Shown here: positions 1 to 6,866 of the stretch, one piece after another
Layout of the letters: each line of letters opens with the position of its first letter
How positions within the stretch are numbered: position 1 is the first letter of the stretch
DNA from: Planctomycetota bacterium
GTDB lineage: Bacteria; Planctomycetota; UBA1135; GCA-002686595
NCBI GenBank assembly: GCA_021776885.1
Contig: JAJFFA010001056.1
Span: 1-10,610 of the forward strand
Reading direction: 5' to 3'
Length of the DNA: 10,610 bases
Notes under the pieces: model-generated
Databases searched by the model: none
Told to the model about the DNA's origin: nothing
The model's input: only the letters and a program-made list of their open reading frames with translations
Program-made: the position numbers and the translations under genes

Positions 1-918
1 ATCGGCCGCGCGCGCGGCTTCGTGCATGGCGACCAGGGCACCGAGGGCCGCCTCGAAGCCCGCCTCGATGCGCGGGTCCGAAACGTCCAGGGCGCAGCGC
101 CGGTAGGCCGGCTGGAAGACCGTTCGGCAGCCCTCGGCCTCGAAGGGCACGTCGCGGCCGCCGCTGGCGAGGGCGGCGCGCCGCGCCTCGACCCAGCCGT
201 CCGTCGGGCCACGCAACCGGCGCTTGGTCGCGCGCAGGAGCCCCCAGCCACGGGAGTGGCGCCGGAGCATGCCGCGCAGGCTGACGGGTTGCGCCGTCTC
301 CGCCCCCTCGCCGAAGAGCCGCAGGATGCGGGTCTCCAGGGGCTCGCTCGCCTCGGCGGCCTCGATCGCTTGCGCCAGCTCTCCGTCCTCGCCGCGCAGC
401 TCGGCCAGCTGCCCGCGCACGTGGACGGTCTGGAAGCAGTCGTAGAGGTCGTTGCCCGCGTACAGACCGACGACGATCACCTTCGGGGCCAGGGACAGGG
501 CGCGCTCGAAGCACAGCAGGCTCTGGGTCGGCCCGTAGCCACTGAAGGCCATGTTGTAGGTGCGCTGCGACAGACGCTGACCCAGGAGGGCCGGCCAGGC
601 CTCCTCGGCGCGCACTCCGACGCCGTAGGTCTGCGAGTCCCCCAGGGCCACCACGGCGGCCGCGTCCGGCACCTTCGAGTTGCGGTAACCCCAGCGGTCG
701 TGCCCGGGGAAGGCCGGATTGGGCACGATCCCGAAGACCGGGTCGGGGTTGAACTGCGGCACGTCCGCCCCCCGACCGGGGTAGAGCACGGCCTCCGCCC
801 GGGGCGAGACCAGGGCGGCGGCGCGCAGGACGCCCTCGACCCCCAGTCCTGTCAGGAGGAACATGAGCGCGAAGAAGAGCGCCCTCCTGCCCATCGACCC
901 CTGCTCCCGCTGCCCCAT
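1..918 (-). CDS. Membrane-anchored SGNH/GDSL-type hydrolase (C-terminus cut by window edge)
   Basis: 306 codons are visible and the frame runs off the left edge. A short basic N-terminus (GRR at 10-12) is followed by a hydrophobic segment at about 13-31, probably a signal anchor, so the catalytic domain should face the periplasm. SGNH signatures seen: GDSQTYG at 93-99 with the nucleophile S95, a YNMAFSGYGPTQ block carrying the oxyanion Gly, and GND for the Asn block. The C-terminal DxxH block would lie outside the window. Proteins of this type usually add or remove acyl groups on surface glycans; the substrate is unknown. The start at 918 overlaps the stop of the DUF5989 gene (TGATG). An alternative ATG at 894 has a GGAG about nine bases upstream and gives a cleaner signal anchor, so the start is uncertain. 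A catalytic role is likely but inferred. Confidence 0.8.
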   Translation of the reverse strand, partial: MGQREQGSMGRRALFFALMFLLTGLGVEGVLRAAALVSPRAEAVLYPGRGADVPQFNPDPVFGIVPNPAFPGHDRWGYRNSKVPDAAAVVALGDSQTYGVGVRAEEAWPALLGQRLSQRTYNMAFSGYGPTQSLLCFERALSLAPKVIVVGLYAGNDLYDCFQTVHVRGQLAELRGEDGELAQAIEAAEASEPLETRILRLFGEGAETAQPVSLRGMLRRHSRGWGLLRATKRRLRGPTDGWVEARRAALASGGRDVPFEAEGCRTVFQPAYRRCALDVSDPRIEAGFEAALGALVAMHEAARAAD

Positions 919-1067
919 CAGAACATCGTGTAGCGGAAGGTCGTGGTCCCTGTTTCCTGCCCCGTCAGGGCCAGGGCCGCCAGCCAGACCAGGGCCGCGC
1001 AGATCGGCGTGGCCCACCACTTCTTGTGGCACGCGAGGAAGGCCAGGAAGTCACGGGCGAGGGACAT
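918..1067 (-). CDS. DUF5989 family small membrane protein
   Basis: 49 residues: a polar N-terminus with HKKWW at about 14-18, one hydrophobic helix at about 20-35, then a short tail ending FRYTMF. The KKWW element before a single helix and the terminal aromatic-Y-T-hydrophobic-F ending fit the DUF5989 family, which has about this length. From memory, that family often sits beside SGNH hydrolases, SxtJ-like membrane proteins and carbamoyltransferases in glycan or natural-product loci; its biochemical role is unknown. The stop overlaps the start of the downstream SGNH gene by one base, suggesting translational coupling and a shared function. No Shine-Dalgarno is visible; the bases just before the ATG are a run of C. 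An in-frame ATG at 1124 would add 19 residues unlike the family, so 1067 is preferred. No carbamoyltransferase or SxtJ gene precedes it here. Confidence 0.75.
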   Translation of the reverse strand: MSLARDFLAFLACHKKWWATPICAALVWLAALALTGQETGTTTFRYTMF

Positions 1068-1223
1068 GGGGGGAGCATCGGCGATCCGGGGTCCGATTCC
1101 ATGCGCCGGGGCCGACCCAAACATTTCCTTTACGCTTCGCCGCGAGCGAAAAACCTGTCTCACTGGAGCGAAGGGACCGGATCGGGGCGAGGATCCCGGC
1201 GCCCCCGAGCCGAAGACGAACCA
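1068..1223. promoter_or_regulatory. Divergent intergenic spacer, presumed promoter region
   Basis: These 156 bp separate the outward-reading DUF5989 and C-methyltransferase-like 1 genes, so they should contain promoters for both strands. The stretch around 1118-1160 is noticeably richer in A and T than its surroundings (AAACATTTCCTTTACG and GCGAAAAACCTG). I could not fix convincing -35/-10 pairs on either strand. A small imperfect hairpin (CGCTTCGC / GCGAGCG) precedes the A-run near 1150. Confidence 0.4.
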
Positions 1224-2432
1224 ATGAACGACAGCCCGCAATGCACGTCCTGCGGATCGAGCGCCATGACGCCGATCCTCGAGGCCCCGGCCATCCCGGC
1301 CCACGTCTGCTCCTACTGGCCCACCCGCGACGAGGCCCTGGACTGCCCGCGGGGGGACATGACCCTCTTCTTCTGCACCCGCTGCGGCTTCATGCAGAAC
1401 ACGACCTTCGACGAGGCCGTGGCTGAGTACACCGGAGCGTACGAGAACTCGCTGCACTGCTCCGAGTTCTTCCAGGGCTACATCGCCGAGTTCGCGGACC
1501 AGATCCTCGAGCGCCACGACGCCAAGGGCGGCGTGCTCGAGATCGGCTGCGGGAACGGCGAATTCCTGAGCCTCTTGTGCGAGCGCGGGCAGGGTCATGG
1601 CATCGGCTTCGACCCCAGCTACGAGCCGGGCCTGCCCGAGACCTCCCCCGACGGCCGCCTGCGCTTCGTGCGCGAGTACTACGACAGCAGCCACAAGGAC
1701 GTGGAAGCGGGCCTGGTGATCTGCCGCCAGGTACTCGAGCACATCCCCGACCCCGGCGCCTTCCTGCGCGGACTGCGCGCCACCATCGGCGAGCGCGACA
1801 CGAAGGTCGTCTTCGAGGTCCCCAACTTCGCCCACGCCCTGAAGAACCTGGCCCTCTGGGACGTCGTCTACGAGCACCCGAACTACTTCAGCCCGGGCAC
1901 CCTGGCGCGCATCTTCGCCGAGGCCGGGTTCGACGTCCACGGCACCTGGGAGACCTACGCCAGCCAGTTCATCGCCCTGGATGCCTCCCCCTCGAAGAAT
2001 GCCGTGGGTAGCATCCCCGAGGGCCTGTTCGACCTCGACGCCCTCTCGCAGGACGTGGCCGGCTTCAAGCGCGCCTACGAAGAGCGTGTGGGCGGCTGGT
2101 CGCGGCGCCTGGCGCACGAGGCCAAGGCCGGGCGCCGGGTCGTGGTCTGGGGAGCGGGAGCGCGCGGCGTCACCTTCCTGAACCTGGCGGACCGCGAGCG
2201 CGTGATCGAGATGGTCGTCGACATCAACGACAAGAAGCACGGAAAGCACGTGGTCGGCACGGGCCAGAAGGTCGTGCCCCCGTCTGCACTGGTCGACAGC
2301 CCGCCGGACGTCGTGATCGTGATGAATCCGATCTACAAGGAGGAGATCGCCCGCGATCTGACCCGCATGGGCCTCAGCCCCGAGATGGAGTCGGCCTCGG
2401 CCGCTCCCCGCGACCCGGCTGCAGCTTCTTAG
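1224..2432 (+). CDS. C-methyltransferase-like protein 1 (class I SAM methyltransferase, Zn-binding N-domain)
   Basis: 402 residues in the three-part architecture of nucleotide-sugar C-methyltransferases. The N-terminal zinc-type domain has C7-x2-C10 and C51-x2-C54. The central Rossmann methyltransferase has VLEIGCGNG at 104-112. A C-terminal nucleotide-binding-like domain starts at VVVWGAGARG (306-315) and continues with VVDINDKKHGKH. Known TcaB9/TylC3 catalytic positions are partly kept: a His in EHIPD (H173), and E217-H218 in VYEHPNYFS, but the tyrosine before them is V215, with Y216 one position later. It therefore belongs to a different clade from the canonical enzyme encoded at 3421-4701 and may methylate another position or substrate. 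The last 15 or so residues are an Ala/Ser-rich tail. The ATG at 1224 fits the family N-terminus just before the first Cys pair; the ribosome-binding signal is weak. First gene of the plus-strand run, 164 bp before the oxygenase. Confidence 0.85.
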   Translation: MNDSPQCTSCGSSAMTPILEAPAIPAHVCSYWPTRDEALDCPRGDMTLFFCTRCGFMQNTTFDEAVAEYTGAYENSLHCSEFFQGYIAEFADQILERHDAKGGVLEIGCGNGEFLSLLCERGQGHGIGFDPSYEPGLPETSPDGRLRFVREYYDSSHKDVEAGLVICRQVLEHIPDPGAFLRGLRATIGERDTKVVFEVPNFAHALKNLALWDVVYEHPNYFSPGTLARIFAEAGFDVHGTWETYASQFIALDASPSKNAVGSIPEGLFDLDALSQDVAGFKRAYEERVGGWSRRLAHEAKAGRRVVVWGAGARGVTFLNLADRERVIEMVVDINDKKHGKHVVGTGQKVVPPSALVDSPPDVVIVMNPIYKEEIARDLTRMGLSPEMESASAAPRDPAAAS

Positions 2433-2447
2433 CAAGCGCCCCCTGCG

Positions 2448-2484
2448 CCCCGGCGGCGGGGTCTCTTCGCACTTCGGAGACCTT
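2448..2484 (+). terminator. Candidate terminator or attenuator hairpins
   Basis: Two overlapping hairpins follow the stop of the first methyltransferase gene. CCCCG (2448-2452) pairs with CGGGG (2457-2461) and is followed by TCTCTT. GGTCTC (2460-2465) pairs with GAGACC (2477-2482). Because they share bases at 2460-2461 they exclude one another in full form. There is no long U-tract, so termination is only a possibility. Confidence 0.3.
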
Positions 2485-2511
2485 GCCCGCCAGCAGCCCT
2501 ACCGGTAGCTT
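2483..2511 (+). promoter_or_regulatory. Possible weak sigma-70-type promoter ahead of the oxygenase gene
   Basis: TTGCCC (2483-2488) and TAGCTT (2506-2511) are separated by 17 bases and precede the oxygenase start by 85 bases. Both hexamers match the consensus only at their outer conserved bases, and such matches arise by chance. A small hairpin in the leader (CCCGC 2557-2561 with GCGGG 2566-2570, loop TTCC) ends 26 bases before the start codon. The 164-bp gap is the only place within the five-gene run where a second promoter would fit. Confidence 0.2.
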
Positions 2512-2596
2512 GATTCGCCTCAATACGAGGGGGAAAGAGGCCGAAGAACCCGTTCCCCCGCTTCCGCGGGTCCGCGAAGAGAGCCCCTGAATTGCC

Positions 2597-3424
2597 ATGG
2601 CAGACAACGTCGTCACACCGGAAGAGATCGAGACCTATCAGAAGGATGGAATCGTCTGCCTGCGGGGCGTCTTCGACCCGCACTGGGTCGACACCGTCGC
2701 GCGCGGGATCCAGAACAACATGGAGAACCCCGGCCCGCGGGGCGGCTCCCTGACCCCTGAGGACGAGCCTGGCGACTACTTCAAGGACGCCAACGTCTGG
2801 CCGCGCATCCCCGAGTACGTGGATTACGTGCAGCAGTCCCCGGCCGGCCAGATCGTCGCGAACCTGATGAAGTCCGAGACCGCTCGGCTCTTCATCGAGA
2901 CGACGTTCGTGAAGGAGCCCGGCACGCGCGAGGTCGCGCCCTGGCACCAGGACCTGCCCTACGTCTGCATCGACGGCGACCACGTCTGCAGCATCTGGAT
3001 GCCCATCGATCCGGTCAAGAAGGAGAGCGGGATGGCCTTCGTCGGCGGCTCGCACAAGTGGGGCAAGTGGTACTCGCCGCGCAACTTCTTCGGCAAGAAC
3101 GAGGAGCGCAAGTTCGAGGAGGACTTCGAGATGGCCCCCGACATCGACGCCTCCCCGGACGAGTACGAGCTGCGCGCCTGGGACATGGAGCCCGGTGACT
3201 GCGTCGTCTTCCACATGCTGACCCTGCACGCCTCGCGCCCCAACCACAGCGACACGGCCCGCCGCCGAGCCTTCTCGACGCGCTGGGTGGGTGACGACGC
3301 GCGCTACGCGATCCGCAAGGGAATGATGTCCGCGCCCTACCCCATCGAGGGCTACGAGGCCGGCGACCCGTTCCACGGCGAGCAATTCCCCCAGGCCTGG
3401 CCGCGGGTCTCCCAGCCGTCATGA
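2597..3424 (+). CDS. Phytanoyl-CoA dioxygenase (PhyH) family Fe(II)/2-oxoglutarate oxygenase
   Basis: 275 residues, a normal size for bacterial PhyH proteins. The N-terminus (LTPEE-type element, then YQKDGIVCLRGVF) is typical of the family. The iron facial triad is visible: H117-Q-D119 in WHQDLPY, and the distal His in FHMLTLHAS, most likely H211 with H206 as an extra His. The Arg-rich stretch RRR at 222-224 sits about 11 residues after H211, where the family binds the 2-oxoglutarate carboxylate. It is therefore predicted to be an active, soluble oxygenase that hydroxylates or otherwise oxidises an unknown substrate. Its stop overlaps the start of the canonical C-methyltransferase (ATGA), which argues for work on the same sugar or lipid-linked sugar. 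No good Shine-Dalgarno is seen; the ATG at 2597 is chosen because the family N-terminus begins a few residues later. Confidence 0.88.
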   Translation: MADNVVTPEEIETYQKDGIVCLRGVFDPHWVDTVARGIQNNMENPGPRGGSLTPEDEPGDYFKDANVWPRIPEYVDYVQQSPAGQIVANLMKSETARLFIETTFVKEPGTREVAPWHQDLPYVCIDGDHVCSIWMPIDPVKKESGMAFVGGSHKWGKWYSPRNFFGKNEERKFEEDFEMAPDIDASPDEYELRAWDMEPGDCVVFHMLTLHASRPNHSDTARRRAFSTRWVGDDARYAIRKGMMSAPYPIEGYEAGDPFHGEQFPQAWPRVSQPS

Positions 3425-4701
3425 CCGTGACCAGCGTGAGCGAGTCGAGCGCGGGGACGCGCACCCAGGCGGCAACCTGCCGCTTCTGCTCCGCGTCCCT
3501 GGAGCACACCTTCGTCGACCTCGGGATGTCGCCCCTGTGCGAGAGCTTCCTGGCGCTCGAGGAGCTCAACCAGGTCGAGCACTTCTACCCGCTCCACGTC
3601 TGGGTCTGCGATCGCTGTTACCTGGTTCAGCTGCAGGAGTACGTCAGCCCCGACGCCATCTTCCACGGCAGCTACGCCTACTACTCGTCCTACTCCGAGT
3701 CCTGGTTGCGGCACGCCAAGCGCTACTGCGATTCGGTCACCGAGCGCTTCTCCCTGGGCCAGGACTCCCTGGCCGTCGAGATCGCGAGCAACGACGGCTA
3801 CCTGCTACTGAACTTCGTCCAGGCCGGGATCCCGGCCCTGGGCATCGAGCCCTCGGGCAACGTGGCGGCCGCGGCGCGCGAGAAGGGCGTCGAGACCCTC
3901 GAACTGTTCTTCGGCCGCGAGACCGCACGCCGTGTCGTCGACGAGCGCGGCCACGCGGACCTGATCGCGGGCAACAACGTCCTGGCCCACGTGCCGGACC
4001 TGAACGACTTCGTGGGCGGACTCTCGATCCTGGTGGCCGAGGGGGGCGTGATCACGATGGAGTTCCCCCACCTGATGCGCCTGATGGAGCGCAACCAGTT
4101 CGACACGATCTACCACGAGCACTTCTCGTACCTCTCGTTCCTCACCACCCAGCACGTCTTCGCGGCCCACGGCCTGACCCTCTTCGACGTCGAGGAGCTC
4201 GAGTCCCACGGCGGGTCGCTGCGCATCTACGCCCAGCCCAGCGAGGGCGGCAAGCACACGGTCAGCGACGCGGTGCGCGAGCTGGCCGAACGCGAGACGA
4301 GTGCGGGCTTCGCCAGCCTCGAGCACTACTCGAGCTTCACGCCCAGGGTCGAGAGCACCAAGCGACGCCTCTTGTCGTTCCTGATCCAGGCCCGCGACGA
4401 GGGCAAGACCGTCGCCGGCTACGGCGCCCCCGGCAAGGGCAACACGCTGCTCAACTACTGCGGGATTCGCACCGACCTCCTGGCCTACACGGTCGACCGG
4501 AACCCGCACAAGCACGGGATGTTCTGCCCGGGCACGCGCATCCCGATCTTCGCACCCGAACACATCGAGGCCACGCGCCCCGACTACATCCTGATCCTGC
4601 CCTGGAACCTCGAGCGTGAGATCATGAAGCAGCTCGAGCCCGTCCGCGCCTGGGGTGCACGCTTCGTGGTGCCCATTCCCGAGCTCCACATTCACGAATG
4701 A
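3421..4701 (+). CDS. Canonical nucleotide-sugar C-methyltransferase (TylC3/TcaB9 type)
   Basis: 426 residues, usual for this family. N-terminal zinc-binding domain: C20-x2-C23 and C63-x2-C66. YAYYSS at 85-90 covers the region of the TcaB9 active-site tyrosine. The SAM site is EIASNDGYLL from 120. H190 lies in NVLAHVPD and Y231-H232-E233-H234 forms the IYHEHFSY motif; these match the catalytic His, Tyr, Glu and His described for the TcaB9 C-3'-methyltransferase. The C-terminal domain has GYGAPGKGNTLLNYC and VDRNPHKHGMFCPGT, typical of the Methyltransf_14 region. Predicted reaction: SAM-dependent methylation of a carbon next to the keto group of an NDP-4-keto-deoxysugar, giving a methyl-branched sugar. 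It starts inside the oxygenase stop (ATGA) and ends inside the start of the cytidylyltransferase (ATGA), so all three are translationally coupled. The neighbouring cytidylyltransferase suggests a CDP-linked substrate; that part is inference. Confidence 0.92.
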   Translation: MTVTSVSESSAGTRTQAATCRFCSASLEHTFVDLGMSPLCESFLALEELNQVEHFYPLHVWVCDRCYLVQLQEYVSPDAIFHGSYAYYSSYSESWLRHAKRYCDSVTERFSLGQDSLAVEIASNDGYLLLNFVQAGIPALGIEPSGNVAAAAREKGVETLELFFGRETARRVVDERGHADLIAGNNVLAHVPDLNDFVGGLSILVAEGGVITMEFPHLMRLMERNQFDTIYHEHFSYLSFLTTQHVFAAHGLTLFDVEELESHGGSLRIYAQPSEGGKHTVSDAVRELAERETSAGFASLEHYSSFTPRVESTKRRLLSFLIQARDEGKTVAGYGAPGKGNTLLNYCGIRTDLLAYTVDRNPHKHGMFCPGTRIPIFAPEHIEATRPDYILILPWNLEREIMKQLEPVRAWGARFVVPIPELHIHE

Positions 4702-5489
4702 AAGTCGTCCTGTTCTGCGGCGGTCTGGGCATGCGTCTCCGTGACTACTCGGAGAAGATCCCGAAGCCCATGGTGCCCGTCGGGCACCGCCCGGTCCTGT
4801 GGCACGTGATGAAGTACTACGCCCACTTCGGGCACACGGACTTCGTGCTCTGCCTCGGCTACCGCTCCGCCGCCATCAAGGAGTACTTCATCAACTACTG
4901 CGAGTACGTCTCCAACGACTTCGTCCTGACCCAGGGCGGGCAGAGCGTGGAGATGCTCGGCAAGGACATCCAGGACTGGCGCATCACCTTCGTCGACACG
5001 GGCTACGCCTCGTCGATCGGCGAGCGCCTGAGGCGCGTTCGCGAGCACGTCGAGGGCGAGGAGATCTTCCTCGCCAACTACTCCGACAACGTGACCGACT
5101 TCCACCTGCCCGACCTCGTCGGGCGCATGCGGGAGTCCAACCACGTGGCCGGCTTCGTCGCCGTCAAGCCGCCCTACAGCTTCCACATGGCCGAGTCGGA
5201 GGAAGACGGCACGGTCACTGCCATCAATGACTCCCTGTCCTCCAAGGACTTGTGGATCAACGGTGGCTACTTCGCCCTGCGCGGCGAGATCTTCGACTAC
5301 ATGCGGCCCGGCGAGGAGCTCGTGATCGAGCCCTTCAAGCGCCTGATCGCCGAGCGCCGCCTGCTGGCCCTGCGCCACGAGGGCTTCTGGCAGAACATGG
5401 ACACCTTCAAGGACAAGTCGCTCCTCGACGAGCTCGACGCCCGCGGTCTGGCCCCCTGGCAGATCTGGCGCAGCCACCCCGAAGCCTGA
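4698..5489 (+). CDS. rfbF: Sugar-1-phosphate nucleotidyltransferase, glucose-1-phosphate cytidylyltransferase (RfbF) type
   Basis: 263 residues, matching RfbF length. The N-terminus has the nucleotide-binding GGLGMRL loop (G8-G9-x-G11-x-R13) and PKPMVPVG with K23, followed by PVLWHVMKYY and FVLCLGYRS, both characteristic of RfbF. VDTG, and WINGGYFAL followed by an Asp-containing MDTFKDK segment near the C-terminus, are also family hallmarks. The metal-binding Asp is probably D130 in NYSDNVTD; the family more often has YGDG here, so this is a variant. Predicted reaction: CTP plus glucose-1-phosphate gives CDP-glucose and pyrophosphate, the entry to CDP-linked deoxysugars. Specificity for CTP is inferred from similarity to RfbF rather than RmlA. 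The CDP-glucose 4,6-dehydratase (RfbG) normally beside it is not in this window. Overlaps the upstream methyltransferase by ATGA and the downstream one by TGATG. Confidence 0.88.
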   Translation: MKVVLFCGGLGMRLRDYSEKIPKPMVPVGHRPVLWHVMKYYAHFGHTDFVLCLGYRSAAIKEYFINYCEYVSNDFVLTQGGQSVEMLGKDIQDWRITFVDTGYASSIGERLRRVREHVEGEEIFLANYSDNVTDFHLPDLVGRMRESNHVAGFVAVKPPYSFHMAESEEDGTVTAINDSLSSKDLWINGGYFALRGEIFDYMRPGEELVIEPFKRLIAERRLLALRHEGFWQNMDTFKDKSLLDELDARGLAPWQIWRSHPEA

Positions 5490-6721
5490 TGAGCCCCACC
5501 ATCCAGGGTTGCCGCGCCTGCGGCGACACGCGCCTCGAGACGGTCCTCGACTTCGGCGACTCGCCGCTGGCCGACCAGCTGGTCGACGCCTCCGAGCTCG
5601 ACTCGGACGACCTGATCTTCCCCCTGCGCCTGGTCTTCTGCCCGGCCTGCGCCCTGGTGCAGATCACCGAGACGGTACCTGCGGAGATCCTCTGGGGCGG
5701 CGACTACCCGTACTACACCTCGGTCTCCCCGGGCCTGGTCAAGCACTTCAGCTCGAGCGCCGAAGCACTCATGGCGCGCCTCTCCCTCGACGAGAACTCC
5801 CTCGTGATCGAGGCCGCAAGCAACGACGGCCACATGCTCAAGGTCTTCGCCGAGCGTGGCATCGGCGTGCTCGGAGTCGACCCGGCCGAGGGCCCCGCGC
5901 GAGCCGCGGAGGAGGCCGGCGTGCCGACCCTGTGCCGCCTCTTCGACCTCGAGCTGGCACGCGAGCTGGCCGCCGAGGGCAAGCGCGCCGACTTGCTGCT
6001 GGGCAACAACGTGCTCAACCTGGTGCCCCAGCCCGGGGATTTCCTCGAGGCGACGGACCTGCTGCTCTCCGAGAACGGCGAGGTGGTGCTCGAGGTGCCC
6101 TACCTGGTCGACTCCATCGACCAGACCGCCTTCGACAACGTCTTCCACCAGAACACGACCTACTGGTCCCTGACCTCGGTCGAGCGCCTCTTCCGACGCC
6201 GGAACTTCTTCCTGAACGACGTCGAGCGCGTGGCAACCTTCGGAGGCTCCCTGCGACTGACCTTCGCTCGTCGTCAGGACGAGAGCGAGGCCGTGCGCTC
6301 CTTCCGCGCCGAGGAGCAGCGCCGCGGGGTCGACACCTTCGCCTTCTACGCCGAGTTCGCCTCGCGCGTCGAGACGATCAAGGCCCGCCTGGCCGAGATG
6401 CTGCGTGGCCTGGCGGCCGAGGGCAAGCGCATCGCCTGCTATGGCGCAGCCGGCGGCATGGCCACGACCCTGCTGGCCTACATCGACTTCGAGCCGGGTC
6501 TGATCGAGTACGCGGTGGACATCAGCCGCCACAAGCACGGCCGCTATACCTCCGGCAGCCGGCTCCTGATCCACCCGCCCGACAAGCTGCTCGAGGACAA
6601 GCCGGATTGCGTCTTGCTCCTGGCCTGGAACTTCGCGGAGGAGGTCATGCAGCAGAACCAGGCCTTCCGCGAGGCCGGCGGGCGCTTCCTGGTTCCGGTG
6701 CCCGAACCGCGCCTGGTCTAG
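5489..6721 (+). CDS. C-methyltransferase-like protein 3 with altered catalytic residues
   Basis: 410 residues with the full family architecture. Zinc-type Cys pairs are C8-x2-C11 and C51-x2-C54, DYPYYTS covers the conserved tyrosine at 75-76, and the SAM site is EAASNDGHML from 108. The C-terminal domain has CYGAAGGMATTLLAY and VDISRHKHGRYTSG. The active-site motifs differ from the canonical neighbour. The catalytic His in NVLAHVPD is Leu (L178 in NVLNLVPQ), and YHEH is F219-H-Q221-N222. Thus Tyr, Glu and His each become Phe, Gln and Asn, while SAM- and zinc-binding features remain. The C-terminal GKGNTLLNYC is also changed. It may be a methyltransferase with different chemistry, an inactive partner, or an enzyme of a less studied subfamily. 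The reading frame is intact and base composition matches the neighbours, so it is not a decaying pseudogene. The start at 5489 uses the TGATG overlap with the cytidylyltransferase. Last gene before the 713-bp gap. Confidence 0.88.
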   Translation: MSPTIQGCRACGDTRLETVLDFGDSPLADQLVDASELDSDDLIFPLRLVFCPACALVQITETVPAEILWGGDYPYYTSVSPGLVKHFSSSAEALMARLSLDENSLVIEAASNDGHMLKVFAERGIGVLGVDPAEGPARAAEEAGVPTLCRLFDLELARELAAEGKRADLLLGNNVLNLVPQPGDFLEATDLLLSENGEVVLEVPYLVDSIDQTAFDNVFHQNTTYWSLTSVERLFRRRNFFLNDVERVATFGGSLRLTFARRQDESEAVRSFRAEEQRRGVDTFAFYAEFASRVETIKARLAEMLRGLAAEGKRIACYGAAGGMATTLLAYIDFEPGLIEYAVDISRHKHGRYTSGSRLLIHPPDKLLEDKPDCVLLLAWNFAEEVMQQNQAFREAGGRFLVPVPEPRLV

Positions 6722-6736
6722 GTTGCCTAGGCTTCC

Positions 6737-6755
6737 CCCCCAGGAGAAGTGGGGG
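6737..6755 (+). terminator. Candidate terminator after the sugar operon
   Basis: CCCCCA (6737-6742) pairs with TGGGGG (6750-6755) around a 7-base loop, 16 bases after the stop of the third methyltransferase. The following bases (CTTGACTACG) give no real U-tract, so efficiency is doubtful. Position is the main argument. Confidence 0.3.
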
Positions 6756-6866
6756 CTTGACTACGTTCGCAGCGCCGATCGGTGGCTCCCGAGAGCGCGG
6801 CGAGACCCGGTCGAGCTCCCCCTGCACGAGAGGCCTGCCGTCCTCTGGCTCTGGTAGCGAGCGCCA

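Noticed and set aside
918..2435. Very long open frame on the minus strand opposite the first methyltransferase
   Set aside because: Only its last 49 codons (918-1067) match a protein family. The rest is the complement of a well-supported methyltransferase gene, a common artefact of high third-position GC.
5297..6574. 425-codon minus-strand open frame
   Set aside because: Antisense to the cytidylyltransferase end and third methyltransferase; composition is typical of complement-strand translation with no motifs.
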